Shown: piece by piece, positions 16,919-26,025 of the stretch | How positions within the stretch are numbered: position 1 is the stretch's first letter | Layout: every line of letters starts with the position of its first letter | NCBI GenBank assembly: GCA_019309545.1 | Contig: JAFDGA010000005.1 | Coordinates: 1 to 64,000 of the forward strand | From: Deltaproteobacteria bacterium | Lineage (GTDB): Bacteria; Desulfobacterota; Desulfobaccia; Desulfobaccales; Desulfobaccaceae | Length of the DNA: 64,000 nt | Direction: 5' to 3' | Position numbers and translations under genes: made by a program | Notes under the pieces: model-generated | The model's input: the letters and a program-made list of their open reading frames with translations, nothing else | Told to the model about the DNA's origin: nothing | Database searches by the model: none

Positions 16919-17812
16919 CTAAAAAGCGTACCAGACCCTGAACCAGTTGCGGACGCCCTCAGGCCGATTAAGGGCGGCAATCTCAAATTGGTTGATCAGG
17001 CAGAAGGTAAACCGCTTATAATCATATTTGATGGCCGGCCCAATAGCGAATTCCCGGCCGTGATAGCCAATTTCCCGCCCATCTACGGTATCCGCCGTAG
17101 TTTGGACATAGTAGTAACCCGCCGCGCCGATGCGCAGATTGGGAAGCACCGCATAGTCCACGCAATAATCAAAGTGAAAGGCCTGGCCGGAATGATAATG
17201 ATCCCGAGCTCCGGTGAATTTTATAGGATCTTCATTGTTAGTAGGAAAATCATACATAAATTTGGCGGTGATGCCAAAGCCGCTTTTAGGGAACCAGCCC
17301 AGGGCCAATACCGGCTGAAAGGTAAAGTAATTCTGCGACGGGCTGGCAGCATCAGAGCTGTTGTAAGAACCCGGGAAAATGATCTCAAATCCGGCGGTGA
17401 CATGGTAATCACCGAAATGCCAACCTAAGATACAGGGATTAATGCAGGTATTACCTAGTCCGAACTGATAATCGCTGAAGTTTATGGGTTTTGAGCGCAT
17501 ACCAGTATATATCAGCGGTAATACTACATGCATGCCCCAGTTGCCCCCCAGGATTTCCACCTTGCTGGAATATATCAGACGGAACACCTGGGCAAAGCTC
17601 TCGATCCGGACTTCTGGCGGTCCTCCTTTGAAATGGTCAGCGTAGTAGTACATGAGAAAGTTCTGGTAATAGACCCCGGGCGGTGGGAAAGCTCCGGTAA
17701 AAAAATTTTCCACCCCGTCGGGATAGGCCGCCAAACCACGCTCAGTGGCTTGGGCGGAAAGGGGTATCACCCCTATAAATAGAATCATTCCCCAAATCAG
17801 CCATCTTTTCAT
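16919..17812 (-). CDS. outer-membrane barrel protein (Phenol_MetA_deg/SphA-like)
   Basis: A 297-residue protein with a signal peptide (MKRWLIWGMILFIGVIPLSAQA) followed by alternating beta strands and a C-terminal aromatic end (NWFRVWYAF), typical of an outer-membrane beta-barrel. The sequence, including GVYYQNF, WHFGDYHVTAGFEIIFPG and AIGPAIKYDYKRF, resembles the MetA-pathway phenol-degradation/SphA family of putative outer-membrane channels. The substrate is unknown. The last ten residues nearly match those of the barrel protein at 19186-19863 on the other side of prs, so the two are likely paralogues. It begins 33 bases downstream of prs on the same strand. Confidence 0.75.
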   Translation of the reverse strand: MKRWLIWGMILFIGVIPLSAQATERGLAAYPDGVENFFTGAFPPPGVYYQNFLMYYYADHFKGGPPEVRIESFAQVFRLIYSSKVEILGGNWGMHVVLPLIYTGMRSKPINFSDYQFGLGNTCINPCILGWHFGDYHVTAGFEIIFPGSYNSSDAASPSQNYFTFQPVLALGWFPKSGFGITAKFMYDFPTNNEDPIKFTGARDHYHSGQAFHFDYCVDYAVLPNLRIGAAGYYYVQTTADTVDGREIGYHGREFAIGPAIKYDYKRFTFCLINQFEIAALNRPEGVRNWFRVWYAF

Positions 17813-17845
17813 TTCCCCTCTCCCCCTTATTCTGAAAAACAGCAG

Positions 17846-18799
17846 TTAGAATTGAATTTCAAACAGCGAACTGATGGAATCCTCGCGGTGAATATTAAGG
17901 ATGGCCTGGGAAAACAGCGAGGCCACGGAAAGCTGTAGAATTTTACGACAGTTACAAGCTTCATCCCCCAGCGGAATTGTATCCGAGACGATCAGGCGCT
18001 TTAGAGGGGAATCCATTACTCGCTGTATAGCTTGCCCGGATAGGACCGGATGGGTACAGCAGGCATAGACCCCTTTAGCCCCATGTTCCATGATGGTTTT
18101 GGCAGCCTCCGTCAAGGTGCCACCGGTATCGATAATATCATCCAAAATAACTGCCTGTTTGCCAGAGACATTCCCAATAATGTGCATGGCTTTGACCTTT
18201 CCGGGGGCGTCCCGGCGTTTATCGATCATCGCCAGACCAGCGTTAAGCCGCTTGCTATAGGCCCGGGCTCGTGGCACTCCTCCGGCATCGGGCGAGATCA
18301 TGACCAGGTCATTCTGAAAATTATCCTTGATATAACGCATCATCACCGGGGAGGCGTAGAGGTTATCAACCGGAATATCGAAAAAACCCTGAATCTGCCC
18401 GACATGCAGATCCATGGTTAAAACCCGGTTGGCGCCGGCGGCAGTCAGCAGATCAGCGACGAGTTTGGCACTAATCGGCACCCGGGGAGCGACTTTACGA
18501 TCCTGCCGGGCGTACCCATAATAAGGGATGACCGCGGTAATCCGCTGGGCTGAAGCCCGTTTGAGGGCGTCGATCATAATCAACAGTTCTATCAGATTGC
18601 CATTGACCGGCTTACAGGTGGATTGAATGACAAAGACATCCTTCCCCCTAACGTTTTCCCCGATCTCCACCCGTACCTCGCCATCGCTAAAGGTCCCTAA
18701 GGTGGCTGTGCTAAGAGGCAGAGACAAGCCTCGGCATACTTCTTGAGCCAAATCAGGGTTGCTGCTGCCAGAAAAAATCTTTAATTCATTCTTTGCCAT
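17846..18799 (-). CDS. prs: ribose-phosphate pyrophosphokinase
   Basis: A 317-residue PRPP synthase, class I length. It makes 5-phosphoribosyl 1-diphosphate from ribose 5-phosphate and ATP for purine, pyrimidine, histidine, tryptophan and NAD synthesis. Motifs are the start [16 protein letters not shown], the ATP/flexible loop [10 protein letters not shown], the PRPP-loop signature [14 protein letters not shown], and [13 protein letters not shown]. The start ATG at 18799 matches family N-termini better than the upstream TTG (18823). A palindrome (18828-18846) and a nested hairpin (18927-18972) lie in the leader and may regulate it. pyrE, a PRPP user, lies about 41 kb away. Confidence 0.95.
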   Translation of the reverse strand: MAKNELKIFSGSSNPDLAQEVCRGLSLPLSTATLGTFSDGEVRVEIGENVRGKDVFVIQSTCKPVNGNLIELLIMIDALKRASAQRITAVIPYYGYARQDRKVAPRVPISAKLVADLLTAAGANRVLTMDLHVGQIQGFFDIPVDNLYASPVMMRYIKDNFQNDLVMISPDAGGVPRARAYSKRLNAGLAMIDKRRDAPGKVKAMHIIGNVSGKQAVILDDIIDTGGTLTEAAKTIMEHGAKGVYACCTHPVLSGQAIQRVMDSPLKRLIVSDTIPLGDEACNCRKILQLSVASLFSQAILNIHREDSISSLFEIQF

Positions 18800-18827
18800 A
18801 AAAATCACAAACCCCAAGTTCAAAAAA

Positions 18828-18846
18828 ATGATTTATGTTAAATCAT
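18828..18846. promoter_or_regulatory. perfect palindrome ahead of prs
   Basis: ATGATTTA and TAAATCAT form 8-base arms around a 3-base TGT. The site lies 29-47 bases upstream of the prs start codon, where an operator or the promoter -10 area would be expected. Its regulator is unknown. The symmetry is seen in the sequence; the operator role is inferred. Confidence 0.4.
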
Positions 18847-18926
18847 TGTGTTAGAAAATGGCAAGATTAATTTCCGACCGGTTGATTTTTTATTTGGTTT
18901 GGCCGACAACCGACCAGCTTTGCCGC

Positions 18927-18972
18927 AGGCTAGCCCCCTTCCACAACTTGGAAAGGCTTATAAAGCTAGCCT
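18927..18972 (-). other. nested stem-loop in the prs leader
   Basis: The outer arms AGGCTAGC (18927-18934) and GCTAGCCT (18965-18972) pair perfectly over eight bases. An inner arm CTTCCA pairs with TGGAAAG with one bulged A, closing a CAACT loop. It lies in the non-coding gap between the barrel gene and prs on the minus strand. It could be a terminator for the former or a structured leader for the latter, and no T-run makes it a clear terminator. Confidence 0.35.
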
Positions 18973-19185
18973 TCTGGTTGAGAAGAATTTCAACGGGACG
19001 AACCGCAGATCATTAATTAAATTCTTCCAGGAATGTTTAGCTGCACCTTGCCAGCCAGGAGAATTATATAATGGGGGGGAAAGTTGGGAAGGCGATTAAA
19101 TTATACCAAAACCGGTTTCAAATATTTAATACCGTTAACTTGTTAATATTATATAATTTTTTTTATATAAAAACCGTAACCGGTG

Positions 19186-19863
19186 TTAAAAGGCATACCA
19201 CACCCGGAACCAGTTATTGATGCCTTCATCCCGGTCCCGAGAACCGGTTTCCACTTGGGATTGGAAGAGGAAGCTCCAACGTCCCAGGTCGTATTTAACC
19301 CCTGGACCCAGACCCAGGGTCGGCTTAGCAATTTGCGGTCCTCTGAAGGTGAGAAAATCAGGGGAGCGCTGTTGATAGAGGTATCCACTCAAGCCAACCT
19401 GGAGGTCGGGCATGAGCCGATAATCCATAGAATATTTAAACAGCAGGTAACTGCGTACACTGCGCCCGGTCCGACTGGCTGGCGGCTTCAAGTCATACAG
19501 AAATGAAACACGCAATTCAACATCGTGAGGCAATTTCAAGGTAGCCGAGGCCTGGGGGTGGTAGCCGTAATCCGAACTGCCTAACAGTTCAGTAGTGGCC
19601 ATCAGTTGCACTTTTTCTCCCTGCCAGAGAAAGGCCGAATTTTCAGCGATTGTGGGGGAACTCGGCTTTACCGGCTGGGAGGCACCGATCAGCATCTGGA
19701 ATTCTAGCGGGGTCTGGGGCTCCATGGGCAGATATTGATCGGATCCGGTAAACACCCTGCCTCCTGGTTCAACGGCCTGAACTTTTGGTGTCCATGCCGC
19801 CAACCCAAGCACAAATATCATCAATATAATGATCTTGAGCTTTCCCCCCCAGCTCACCAGCAT
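19186..19863 (-). CDS. short outer-membrane barrel protein, paralogue of the one after prs
   Basis: About 225 residues with a signal peptide (LKIIILMIFVLGLAAWTPKVQA). The mature part has amphipathic beta strands (VELRVSFLYDL, SYLLFKYSMDYRLM, LGLGPGVKYDLGRWSFLFQSQVE) and ends INNWFRVWYAF, nearly identical to the barrel protein at 16919-17812. It is shorter and lacks the long N-terminal strands of its paralogue, so it may be a smaller barrel or a truncated copy. The ATG at 19863 directly abuts GAGGGGG; the GTG at 19857 is better spaced from it and may be the true start. prs lies between the two paralogues. Confidence 0.65.
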   Translation of the reverse strand: MLVSWGGKLKIIILMIFVLGLAAWTPKVQAVEPGGRVFTGSDQYLPMEPQTPLEFQMLIGASQPVKPSSPTIAENSAFLWQGEKVQLMATTELLGSSDYGYHPQASATLKLPHDVELRVSFLYDLKPPASRTGRSVRSYLLFKYSMDYRLMPDLQVGLSGYLYQQRSPDFLTFRGPQIAKPTLGLGPGVKYDLGRWSFLFQSQVETGSRDRDEGINNWFRVWYAF

Positions 19864-20063
19864 CCCCCTCAATGTTTGTACTTAATTTTTAAGTCTAGCT
19901 ATAAAAAAAGTCAATAAGAATATAGATTGATCTATGAAAACAATATCTTATCGATGTTCCTTCAGAGAACTTATTAGGGTCCAGCCGATCATGGTGGAAA
20001 ATTACCTTAATTCTTTACTCAGATTGGAGCCCACCGTAAATTCGGGCGGAGATGTGGAAGCGT

Positions 20064-21185
20064 CTAGTCAAAAAACTGATAAATCTGATCGATAACCATT
20101 TCCACCTCTTCATCCGAGAGGGCGCAGTGGAGCGGCAGGGTAATGATTTCCTTGAAGGCCTGCTCGGTTACCGGCAGGGACCACTGCCTTTGTCCGTATA
20201 AATGTTGAAAATGTTCGTGCAGGTGATTGGGGATATAGTTGAGGCTGGCTTCAATATCCTGTTGGCGGAGAAATTCCATCAGGGCGTCACGCTTGCCCTT
20301 ATGGACTCGGATAACATAAATGTGAGGAGCCACGTGGCGATAGTCGATTTTCAGAGGGGTGACCCCGTTCAGCGGGGCCAGCGCCTGGTCATACCGCCGG
20401 GCGATCTTTTGCCGCCGCTGGATAAAACCCGGTAATTTCTCCAATTGAGCCAAGCCGATAGCTGCATTAATATTGCTCATGTGATAGCGGAAACCCTGCC
20501 GGGGAATACGGTAAAACCAGCGGTGCGATGTCCCAGACTCGATATTGGCTCTGCGCTCAATGCCCAGCAACCGCTTCTGACGTATGATCTCCGCCAAATC
20601 TTTCTCCTGGCAGATTACCGCTCCCCCTTCCCCGCAGGTGATATTCTTGATGGAATCAAAACTGAAACAGACCAGATCGCCAAAGCTTCCAATCAGCCGA
20701 CCAGCATAGCTTGAGCCCAGGGCGTGCGCCGCGTCTTCGATGACCCTGACCCTGGCCTGAGCGGCCAGCCGATAAAGGCTGTCCAGGTCACAGGGATTAC
20801 CGGCGTAGTGGACCGGCATTAGTGCCCGGGTGCGAGAGGTGAGCTTACGCTCCACGTCTTGAACATCCATCAGCAAAGTCTCGGGATAGACCTCACAGGG
20901 CACCGGCAAGGCTCCGGTGGCGGTAATCATCTGAAAACACGCGCTAAAAGTCAGGGAGGGAACGATCACTTCATCCCCCGGGCCGATCCTCAGGGCCTCC
21001 AGGGCCAGGTGCAAGGCAGCGCTCCCGGAATTAACGGCGATCACTTGGGCCGCGTTCAGATACTCCTTAAGCCGGGCCTCAAACTCCACCACCTTGACGC
21101 CATGGCCAAAGTAACCCAACTCAAAGGCCTGTTCGACAGCCGCCAATTCTTCTTTACCAACCACAGGGGCAGAGACTCTGATCAT
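20064..21185 (-). CDS. DegT/DnrJ/EryC1/StrS-family aminotransferase
   Basis: A 373-residue PLP enzyme of fold type I. It has the family opening ...FELGYFGHGVKVVEFE, the cofactor site VNSGSAALHLAL and DAAHALGSSY, and the Schiff-base lysine in FSFDSIKNITCGEGG. Members transaminate nucleotide-linked keto-sugars for LPS, capsule or protein glycosylation. The exact sugar cannot be told from sequence, and no sugar-nucleotide dehydratase is adjacent. It starts 11 bases after trmFO stops, with AGGA close to the ATG, and looks like the last gene of the dynamin-dprA-topA-trmFO run. Confidence 0.9.
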   Translation of the reverse strand: MIRVSAPVVGKEELAAVEQAFELGYFGHGVKVVEFEARLKEYLNAAQVIAVNSGSAALHLALEALRIGPGDEVIVPSLTFSACFQMITATGALPVPCEVYPETLLMDVQDVERKLTSRTRALMPVHYAGNPCDLDSLYRLAAQARVRVIEDAAHALGSSYAGRLIGSFGDLVCFSFDSIKNITCGEGGAVICQEKDLAEIIRQKRLLGIERRANIESGTSHRWFYRIPRQGFRYHMSNINAAIGLAQLEKLPGFIQRRQKIARRYDQALAPLNGVTPLKIDYRHVAPHIYVIRVHKGKRDALMEFLRQQDIEASLNYIPNHLHEHFQHLYGQRQWSLPVTEQAFKEIITLPLHCALSDEEVEMVIDQIYQFFD

Positions 21186-21196
21186 TTTCCTGTTAG

Positions 21197-22588
21197 CTAA
21201 CCGGATAGAATTTCACCTGGGTCCGGGTTTAAGTTTGAGATTGCATATCTGGGCCCCGAATCTGGTATCACCAGTTCGGGATAGTCCTGTAACCAGGCTT
21301 CCAGGGCTTGTTGAGCCCGGCGGGCATATGCAGTCCCCCGAGCTTTTTTGGGCACCCGGCCAGCCAGCGGCGGGAACAGACCGAAATTAACATTCATGGG
21401 CTGGAAGTCTTTGGCTGCGGTATCCGTCAGATGATGTATTAGAGCCCCCAGTGCCGTAGGGCGAGGCGGAGTCAACAATGGCTGGCCAGTAGCTTGGCGG
21501 GCAGCATTGATCCCGGCCAACAGGCCCATGGCGGTGGATTCGACATATCCTTCAACCCCTGAAATCTGACCGGCCAGAAAAAGCTGAGGGTGTGCATGGG
21601 CATTAAGATAGGGCGTCAAAAAACCTGGGCTTTTGATAAATGTATTACGGTGCACGCTGCCCAACCGGGCAAATTCCGCCCGCTCCAGACCGGGGATGAG
21701 CCGAAAAACCCGTTTTTGCTCAGGATACTTGAGCTTAGTCTGAAAACCTACCATATTATATAAGGTTCCCTCCTGATTATCCTGGCGTAGTTGAACCACG
21801 GCAAAAGGTTGGCGGCCAGTTTCCGGATCGATCAGTCCCACCGGTTTCATCGGCCCGAAAAGTAGGGTCTGATAACCGCGAGCCGCCAGCACCTCAAGGG
21901 GCAGGCAACCCTCAAAAAACCTGGGATCTTCAAAATCCCGCAGTGGAACCTGTTCGGCCGTCATCAGGGCCTGATAAAAGCGGTCATATTCAGTCTGGGT
22001 CAAGGGGCAGTTGAGATAATCCTCCCCCACATTGTAACGGGAAGCTCGAAAGACTTGGGTGTAATCGATGGAATCAGCAAAAACGATCGGCGAGATGGCA
22101 TCATAAAAATGCAGATGTTCCTGGCCGGTTAGCCGGGCCAGTTCCTGGGCCAGAGGGTCAGCGGTCAGAGGGCCGGTGGCCACAATGGTAGGGCCTAAAA
22201 GCTCTAATCGGGTGACCTCCTCACGAATAATCATTACTTCAGTCTGTCTTTCCAGGCTTTCGGTGACATGGGCGGCAAAAGCCTCGCGATCCACGGCCAG
22301 GGATTTGCCCGCCGGCACCCGGGTCGCGTCAGCCGCCTGTATGATCAGGGAATTCAGACCGCGCATTTCCTTCTTCAGCAATCCCACCGCGCTGTTGAGA
22401 GCCTCGGATCGCAAGGAGTTGCTGCAGACCAGTTCCCCCAGCAGGGCAGATTGGTGGGCCGGAGAGAATTTCACCGGCTTCATCTCCACAAGGCGAACTC
22501 TGACCCCGCGGCGTGCCGCCTGCCAGGCCGCCTCACTGCCCGCCAAGCCACCACCAATAATGATAATTTCAGGCTTCCTGGTCATCAT
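21197..22588 (-). CDS. trmFO: tRNA (uracil-5-)-methyltransferase, folate/FAD dependent
   Basis: A 463-residue flavoprotein that methylates U54 of tRNAs to ribothymidine using methylenetetrahydrofolate and FAD, instead of the SAM-dependent TrmA. The FAD-binding [10 protein letters not shown] opens the protein. Further signatures are [29 protein letters not shown] (quoted in pieces: [19 protein letters not shown]), [12 protein letters not shown] and [20 protein letters not shown]. It overlaps the topA 3' end by 20 bases; ATGs at 22588 and 22585 are both possible. The topA-trmFO pairing is also found in Bacillus and related genomes. Confidence 0.93.
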   Translation of the reverse strand: MMTRKPEIIIIGGGLAGSEAAWQAARRGVRVRLVEMKPVKFSPAHQSALLGELVCSNSLRSEALNSAVGLLKKEMRGLNSLIIQAADATRVPAGKSLAVDREAFAAHVTESLERQTEVMIIREEVTRLELLGPTIVATGPLTADPLAQELARLTGQEHLHFYDAISPIVFADSIDYTQVFRASRYNVGEDYLNCPLTQTEYDRFYQALMTAEQVPLRDFEDPRFFEGCLPLEVLAARGYQTLLFGPMKPVGLIDPETGRQPFAVVQLRQDNQEGTLYNMVGFQTKLKYPEQKRVFRLIPGLERAEFARLGSVHRNTFIKSPGFLTPYLNAHAHPQLFLAGQISGVEGYVESTAMGLLAGINAARQATGQPLLTPPRPTALGALIHHLTDTAAKDFQPMNVNFGLFPPLAGRVPKKARGTAYARRAQQALEAWLQDYPELVIPDSGPRYAISNLNPDPGEILSG

Positions 22589-24857
22589 CGCAAGGCGCGG
22601 TGAAACCGCAACCCTTCTTAGGACAGGCCAATATCTTGCCGGCTTTTTTGGTCTCTTTAGCCACCAGGAGCGGAAAACCGCATTGCGGGCAGGATTGATG
22701 CACCGGTGGATAATTCAGGGCAAAGCGGCACTTAGGATAGCGGCTGCAGCCGTAGAATACCCCTTTTTTAGAACGGCGTTTTAGCAACACCCCCTCACAG
22801 CCTTCCTGGGGACAGGGGACGGCCGTCTCGGTCTCCTGAGAGTTCTCCACCGGACGGGTGTAACGGCACTTAGGATAACCGGGACAGGCTAAGAACGGCC
22901 CATAACGGCCGTGTTTAAGAACCAGGTTTTTGCCACAATGCGGACACTTGTCCTCGACCTCGGAAGTTTCCGGAGGCGAAGTCTCTTCTTTGGGTATGGG
23001 GACAATATTTCCCTGGTCATCACGTTCAAAGTTCTGAGTATACTTGCACTGAGGGAAGGCGGCACAGCCAAGAAATTCCCCACTTTTGCCCCACTTGATC
23101 AGCAGTTCTGACTGGCAAAGGGGGCACTTCAGACCGGTCGGTTTGCCTTTAACCTCCCGCATCTGGGTTTTGGCCGACTTCAGCTCTTCCGCAAACGGCT
23201 CATAGAAGTTGCGCAGCACCTCCTGCCAGAAGAGCCTCCCTTCGGCGATCTGATCCAGGTTTTCTTCCAGCCGGGCGGTGAACTTGACATCCAGGATATC
23301 CGGGAAGTTTTCCACCAACAGATCATTGATGACCAGACCCAGCTCTGTGGGACTAAGCCCCACCTTGGTTTTGATTATGTACAGTCGGTCCTGGATGTTA
23401 CTTAAGATGGTGGCGTAGGTACTGGGGCGGCCGATTCCCTGCTTTTCCAGTTCCTTGATCAGGGTAGCCTCGGTATAGCGCGGCGGCGGCTGGGTGAAAT
23501 GCTGTTTGGGATCGAGACTTACAAGCTTTAAGTTTTCACCCTCCGCTAAAGGCGGAAGCTTGGCCTCTTCCTCTTCCCCGCGGCCATTTTTGCTTTCCTC
23601 ATAGAGCAGGGTGAACCCAGGAAATTTAACTATCGAACCAGTAGCCCGAAACAGGGCCTCGGCCGCGGTGATATCAACAGTAGTGACCAACAGAATGGCA
23701 GGGTTCATCTGACTGGCTACGAACCGCTTCCAGATTAGCTCATAGAGCGCCAACTCCTCTTTTTTCAAAAATGCTGCCATTTTCTGAGGAGTTCTAGCCA
23801 CATCCGTGGGTCGGATAGCCTCATGGGCTTCCTGGGCGCTTTTGCGACTCTTGTATATCTGGGGTTTGGCCGGCAGATAATCTGGGCCAAAATTTTGGCT
23901 GATATAAGTTCGCACTGCATTAATGGCCTCGGCCGCCACCCGGGTGGAATCAGTGCGCATATAAGTAATCAGCCCCACCGGACCTTCCGAGCCGACCTCC
24001 AAACCCTCATACAGCCGCTGGGCAATGCGCATGGTCTGCCGGGCGCTGAACCTGAGCTTCCGGCTGGCCTCCTGCTGCATGGTGCTGGTAATGAAGGGTG
24101 CTAGCGGTCTTTTCTGGCGTTCTTTTTGGTCCACCTGCCTGACGGTGTAAACTGCTTCGGCCAGAGATGTGACGATCTGCTGAGTCTGTTGAGCATTGGC
24201 CAGATTAATTTTCTTACCTTTATATTTGAATAACTTGGCCCGAAACGGAGGCGGTTGGGCGGCCTCCAAGTGAGCTGTCAAAGACCAATACTCCTCGGAC
24301 ACGAAGGCTAGGATCTCCCGCTCCCGCTCACAGATCAGGCGCAAGGCCACCGATTGCACCCGGCCGGCGCTCAGCCCCCCTTTGACCTTCTTCCATAAGA
24401 GCGGCGAAATCTGGTAGCCCACTAAACGGTCCAAAATCCGCCGGGCCTGTTGAGATTCATAACGTGCCCGATTTAAAGGCACCGGAGACGCCAAGGCCGC
24501 GCGGATCGCCTTGGGAGTCAGTTCATAAAACAGGACCCGATGGAATCGATGTTCCTGGTCTTTTAAAGCCTCAGCAATGTGCCAGGCAATGGCTTCTCCT
24601 TCGCGGTCCGGGTCCGGCCCCAAATAGATATCATTAATATTGTCGGCGGCCTTACGTAAACTTTGGATCACCTTGGCCTTGCCGACGATGGTGACGTAAT
24701 GTGGCTTGAAATTGTTCTCGACATCCACCCCCAGTTCATGCTGGGGCAGATCCTTGATGTGACCCACGGAAGCCTGGACCTTGAACTCAGATCCCAGGTA
24801 TTTTTGCAGGGTGCGGGCCTTGGCCGGCGATTCGACAATTAATAGGGATTTAGACAT
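22569..24857 (-). CDS. topA: DNA topoisomerase I
   Basis: A 762-residue type IA topoisomerase that relaxes negative supercoils. The Toprim domain opens with [19 protein letters not shown] and contains [12 protein letters not shown]. The active-site tyrosine is in [10 protein letters not shown] (about residue 299), with HEAIRPTD and RPSTYATI following. After about residue 580 come four tandem zinc-ribbon modules ([32 protein letters not shown]), typical of bacterial TopA tails. It sits between dprA (60 bases upstream) and trmFO (overlapping). Confidence 0.97.
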   Translation of the reverse strand: MSKSLLIVESPAKARTLQKYLGSEFKVQASVGHIKDLPQHELGVDVENNFKPHYVTIVGKAKVIQSLRKAADNINDIYLGPDPDREGEAIAWHIAEALKDQEHRFHRVLFYELTPKAIRAALASPVPLNRARYESQQARRILDRLVGYQISPLLWKKVKGGLSAGRVQSVALRLICEREREILAFVSEEYWSLTAHLEAAQPPPFRAKLFKYKGKKINLANAQQTQQIVTSLAEAVYTVRQVDQKERQKRPLAPFITSTMQQEASRKLRFSARQTMRIAQRLYEGLEVGSEGPVGLITYMRTDSTRVAAEAINAVRTYISQNFGPDYLPAKPQIYKSRKSAQEAHEAIRPTDVARTPQKMAAFLKKEELALYELIWKRFVASQMNPAILLVTTVDITAAEALFRATGSIVKFPGFTLLYEESKNGRGEEEEAKLPPLAEGENLKLVSLDPKQHFTQPPPRYTEATLIKELEKQGIGRPSTYATILSNIQDRLYIIKTKVGLSPTELGLVINDLLVENFPDILDVKFTARLEENLDQIAEGRLFWQEVLRNFYEPFAEELKSAKTQMREVKGKPTGLKCPLCQSELLIKWGKSGEFLGCAAFPQCKYTQNFERDDQGNIVPIPKEETSPPETSEVEDKCPHCGKNLVLKHGRYGPFLACPGYPKCRYTRPVENSQETETAVPCPQEGCEGVLLKRRSKKGVFYGCSRYPKCRFALNYPPVHQSCPQCGFPLLVAKETKKAGKILACPKKGCGFTAPCDDDQEA

Positions 24858-24917
24858 AAGTTTCTGTAGATCTTAATAATAAATATTAGCTTATACAACA
24901 TAATTAATCTGACGCCA

Positions 24918-26021
24918 TCACTCGGCCAGCACATAACATTTCCCTGGCAACTCCCGCACCAGACCCTGAAGCTCCAGCATGGTCAGCCGGGTCATGACCT
25001 CTGGCGCCGGTAATCCCGAGGCCATGATCAATTCCTCAATCTGCTGCGGTTCGGAGCTGAGCAGGGCTACCAACGGATCTTCAACCTGAAGCGAGGGCTG
25101 GCGTGGCGCAGCAGGACTGCTGGCAGGCTCCGACCGCGGCACCATCCCTGAAATTTCGCTTAAAATATCATCGACATCTTGCACCAGCTTGGCCCCCTGT
25201 TGAATCAAGCGGTTGGGGCCCAGGCTGCCTGGAGCATCGATCGGGCCAGGAACGGCAAGGACTTCCCGTCCCTGATCGAGCGCTAGTTGTGCCGTAATTA
25301 ATGCCCCGCTGGGGATGCCTGCCTCCACTACCACCACTCCCAGAGCCAGGCCGCTGATCAGGCGATTGCGAATGGGGAAATTTTTAGCCTCCGGTGGAGT
25401 ACCCAGAGGGAATTCGCTGATCAACGCCCCCTGGACGGGTATGCGACGATAAAGTTCTTTATTTTCCGGCGGATAGACTTTATCCAGTCCACAACCCAAC
25501 ACTGCCAGAGTCCGACCGCGGTTTTCCAAGGTCCCCTGGTGGGCCGCGCTGTCTATCCCCCGGGCCAAGCCGCTGACCACCGTCACCCCTTTGAGGCTAA
25601 GCTCCCGGGCCAGCCGGTAACTCACTTTCTTGCCATAATAACTGATTTTGCGGGTGCCGACCACTGCTACTGCCAGCTGATCTTGTGGCTCTATGGTTCC
25701 TTTGACATAAAGAAACGGGGGCGGATAAGGAATCTGGTGTAAGGCCGGAGGATAATCCTCGTGGCTCTGAGTGATGATTTGCCCTCCCAGGTCGCTTAAC
25801 CTTTGCAACTGCCGGTCAATTTTCGGCCAATCGCGGAAATCTAAAATACCCCGGGCAATAGCAGGGCTGACCTTGGGGACACTGATAAGTTCAGAGTAAG
25901 AGGCTTGAAAAACTGCTTCCGGCTGACCGAAGCGCCCTACCAGTCGCTGGAAGATGACGACCCCGATACCGGGTACTGCTCGTAAGGCTACCCAGGCCAT
26001 TGTATTGAACAGGTCAGTCAT
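24918..26021 (-). CDS. dprA: DNA processing protein DprA
   Basis: A 367-residue DprA/Smf protein that binds single-stranded DNA entering the cell and loads RecA. It has an N-terminal SAM-like helical region, a Rossmann-type core (VAVVGTRKISYYG, VTVVSGLARGIDSAAHQGTL, LAVLGCGLDKVYP, FPIRNRLISGLALGVVVVEA) and a C-terminal winged-helix-like part (ELIMASGLPAPEVMTRLTML). It is full length. It starts five bases after the dynamin-like gene stops, so the two are co-transcribed. Confidence 0.93.
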   Translation of the reverse strand: MTDLFNTMAWVALRAVPGIGVVIFQRLVGRFGQPEAVFQASYSELISVPKVSPAIARGILDFRDWPKIDRQLQRLSDLGGQIITQSHEDYPPALHQIPYPPPFLYVKGTIEPQDQLAVAVVGTRKISYYGKKVSYRLARELSLKGVTVVSGLARGIDSAAHQGTLENRGRTLAVLGCGLDKVYPPENKELYRRIPVQGALISEFPLGTPPEAKNFPIRNRLISGLALGVVVVEAGIPSGALITAQLALDQGREVLAVPGPIDAPGSLGPNRLIQQGAKLVQDVDDILSEISGMVPRSEPASSPAAPRQPSLQVEDPLVALLSSEPQQIEELIMASGLPAPEVMTRLTMLELQGLVRELPGKCYVLAE

Positions 26022-26025
26022 CGGT

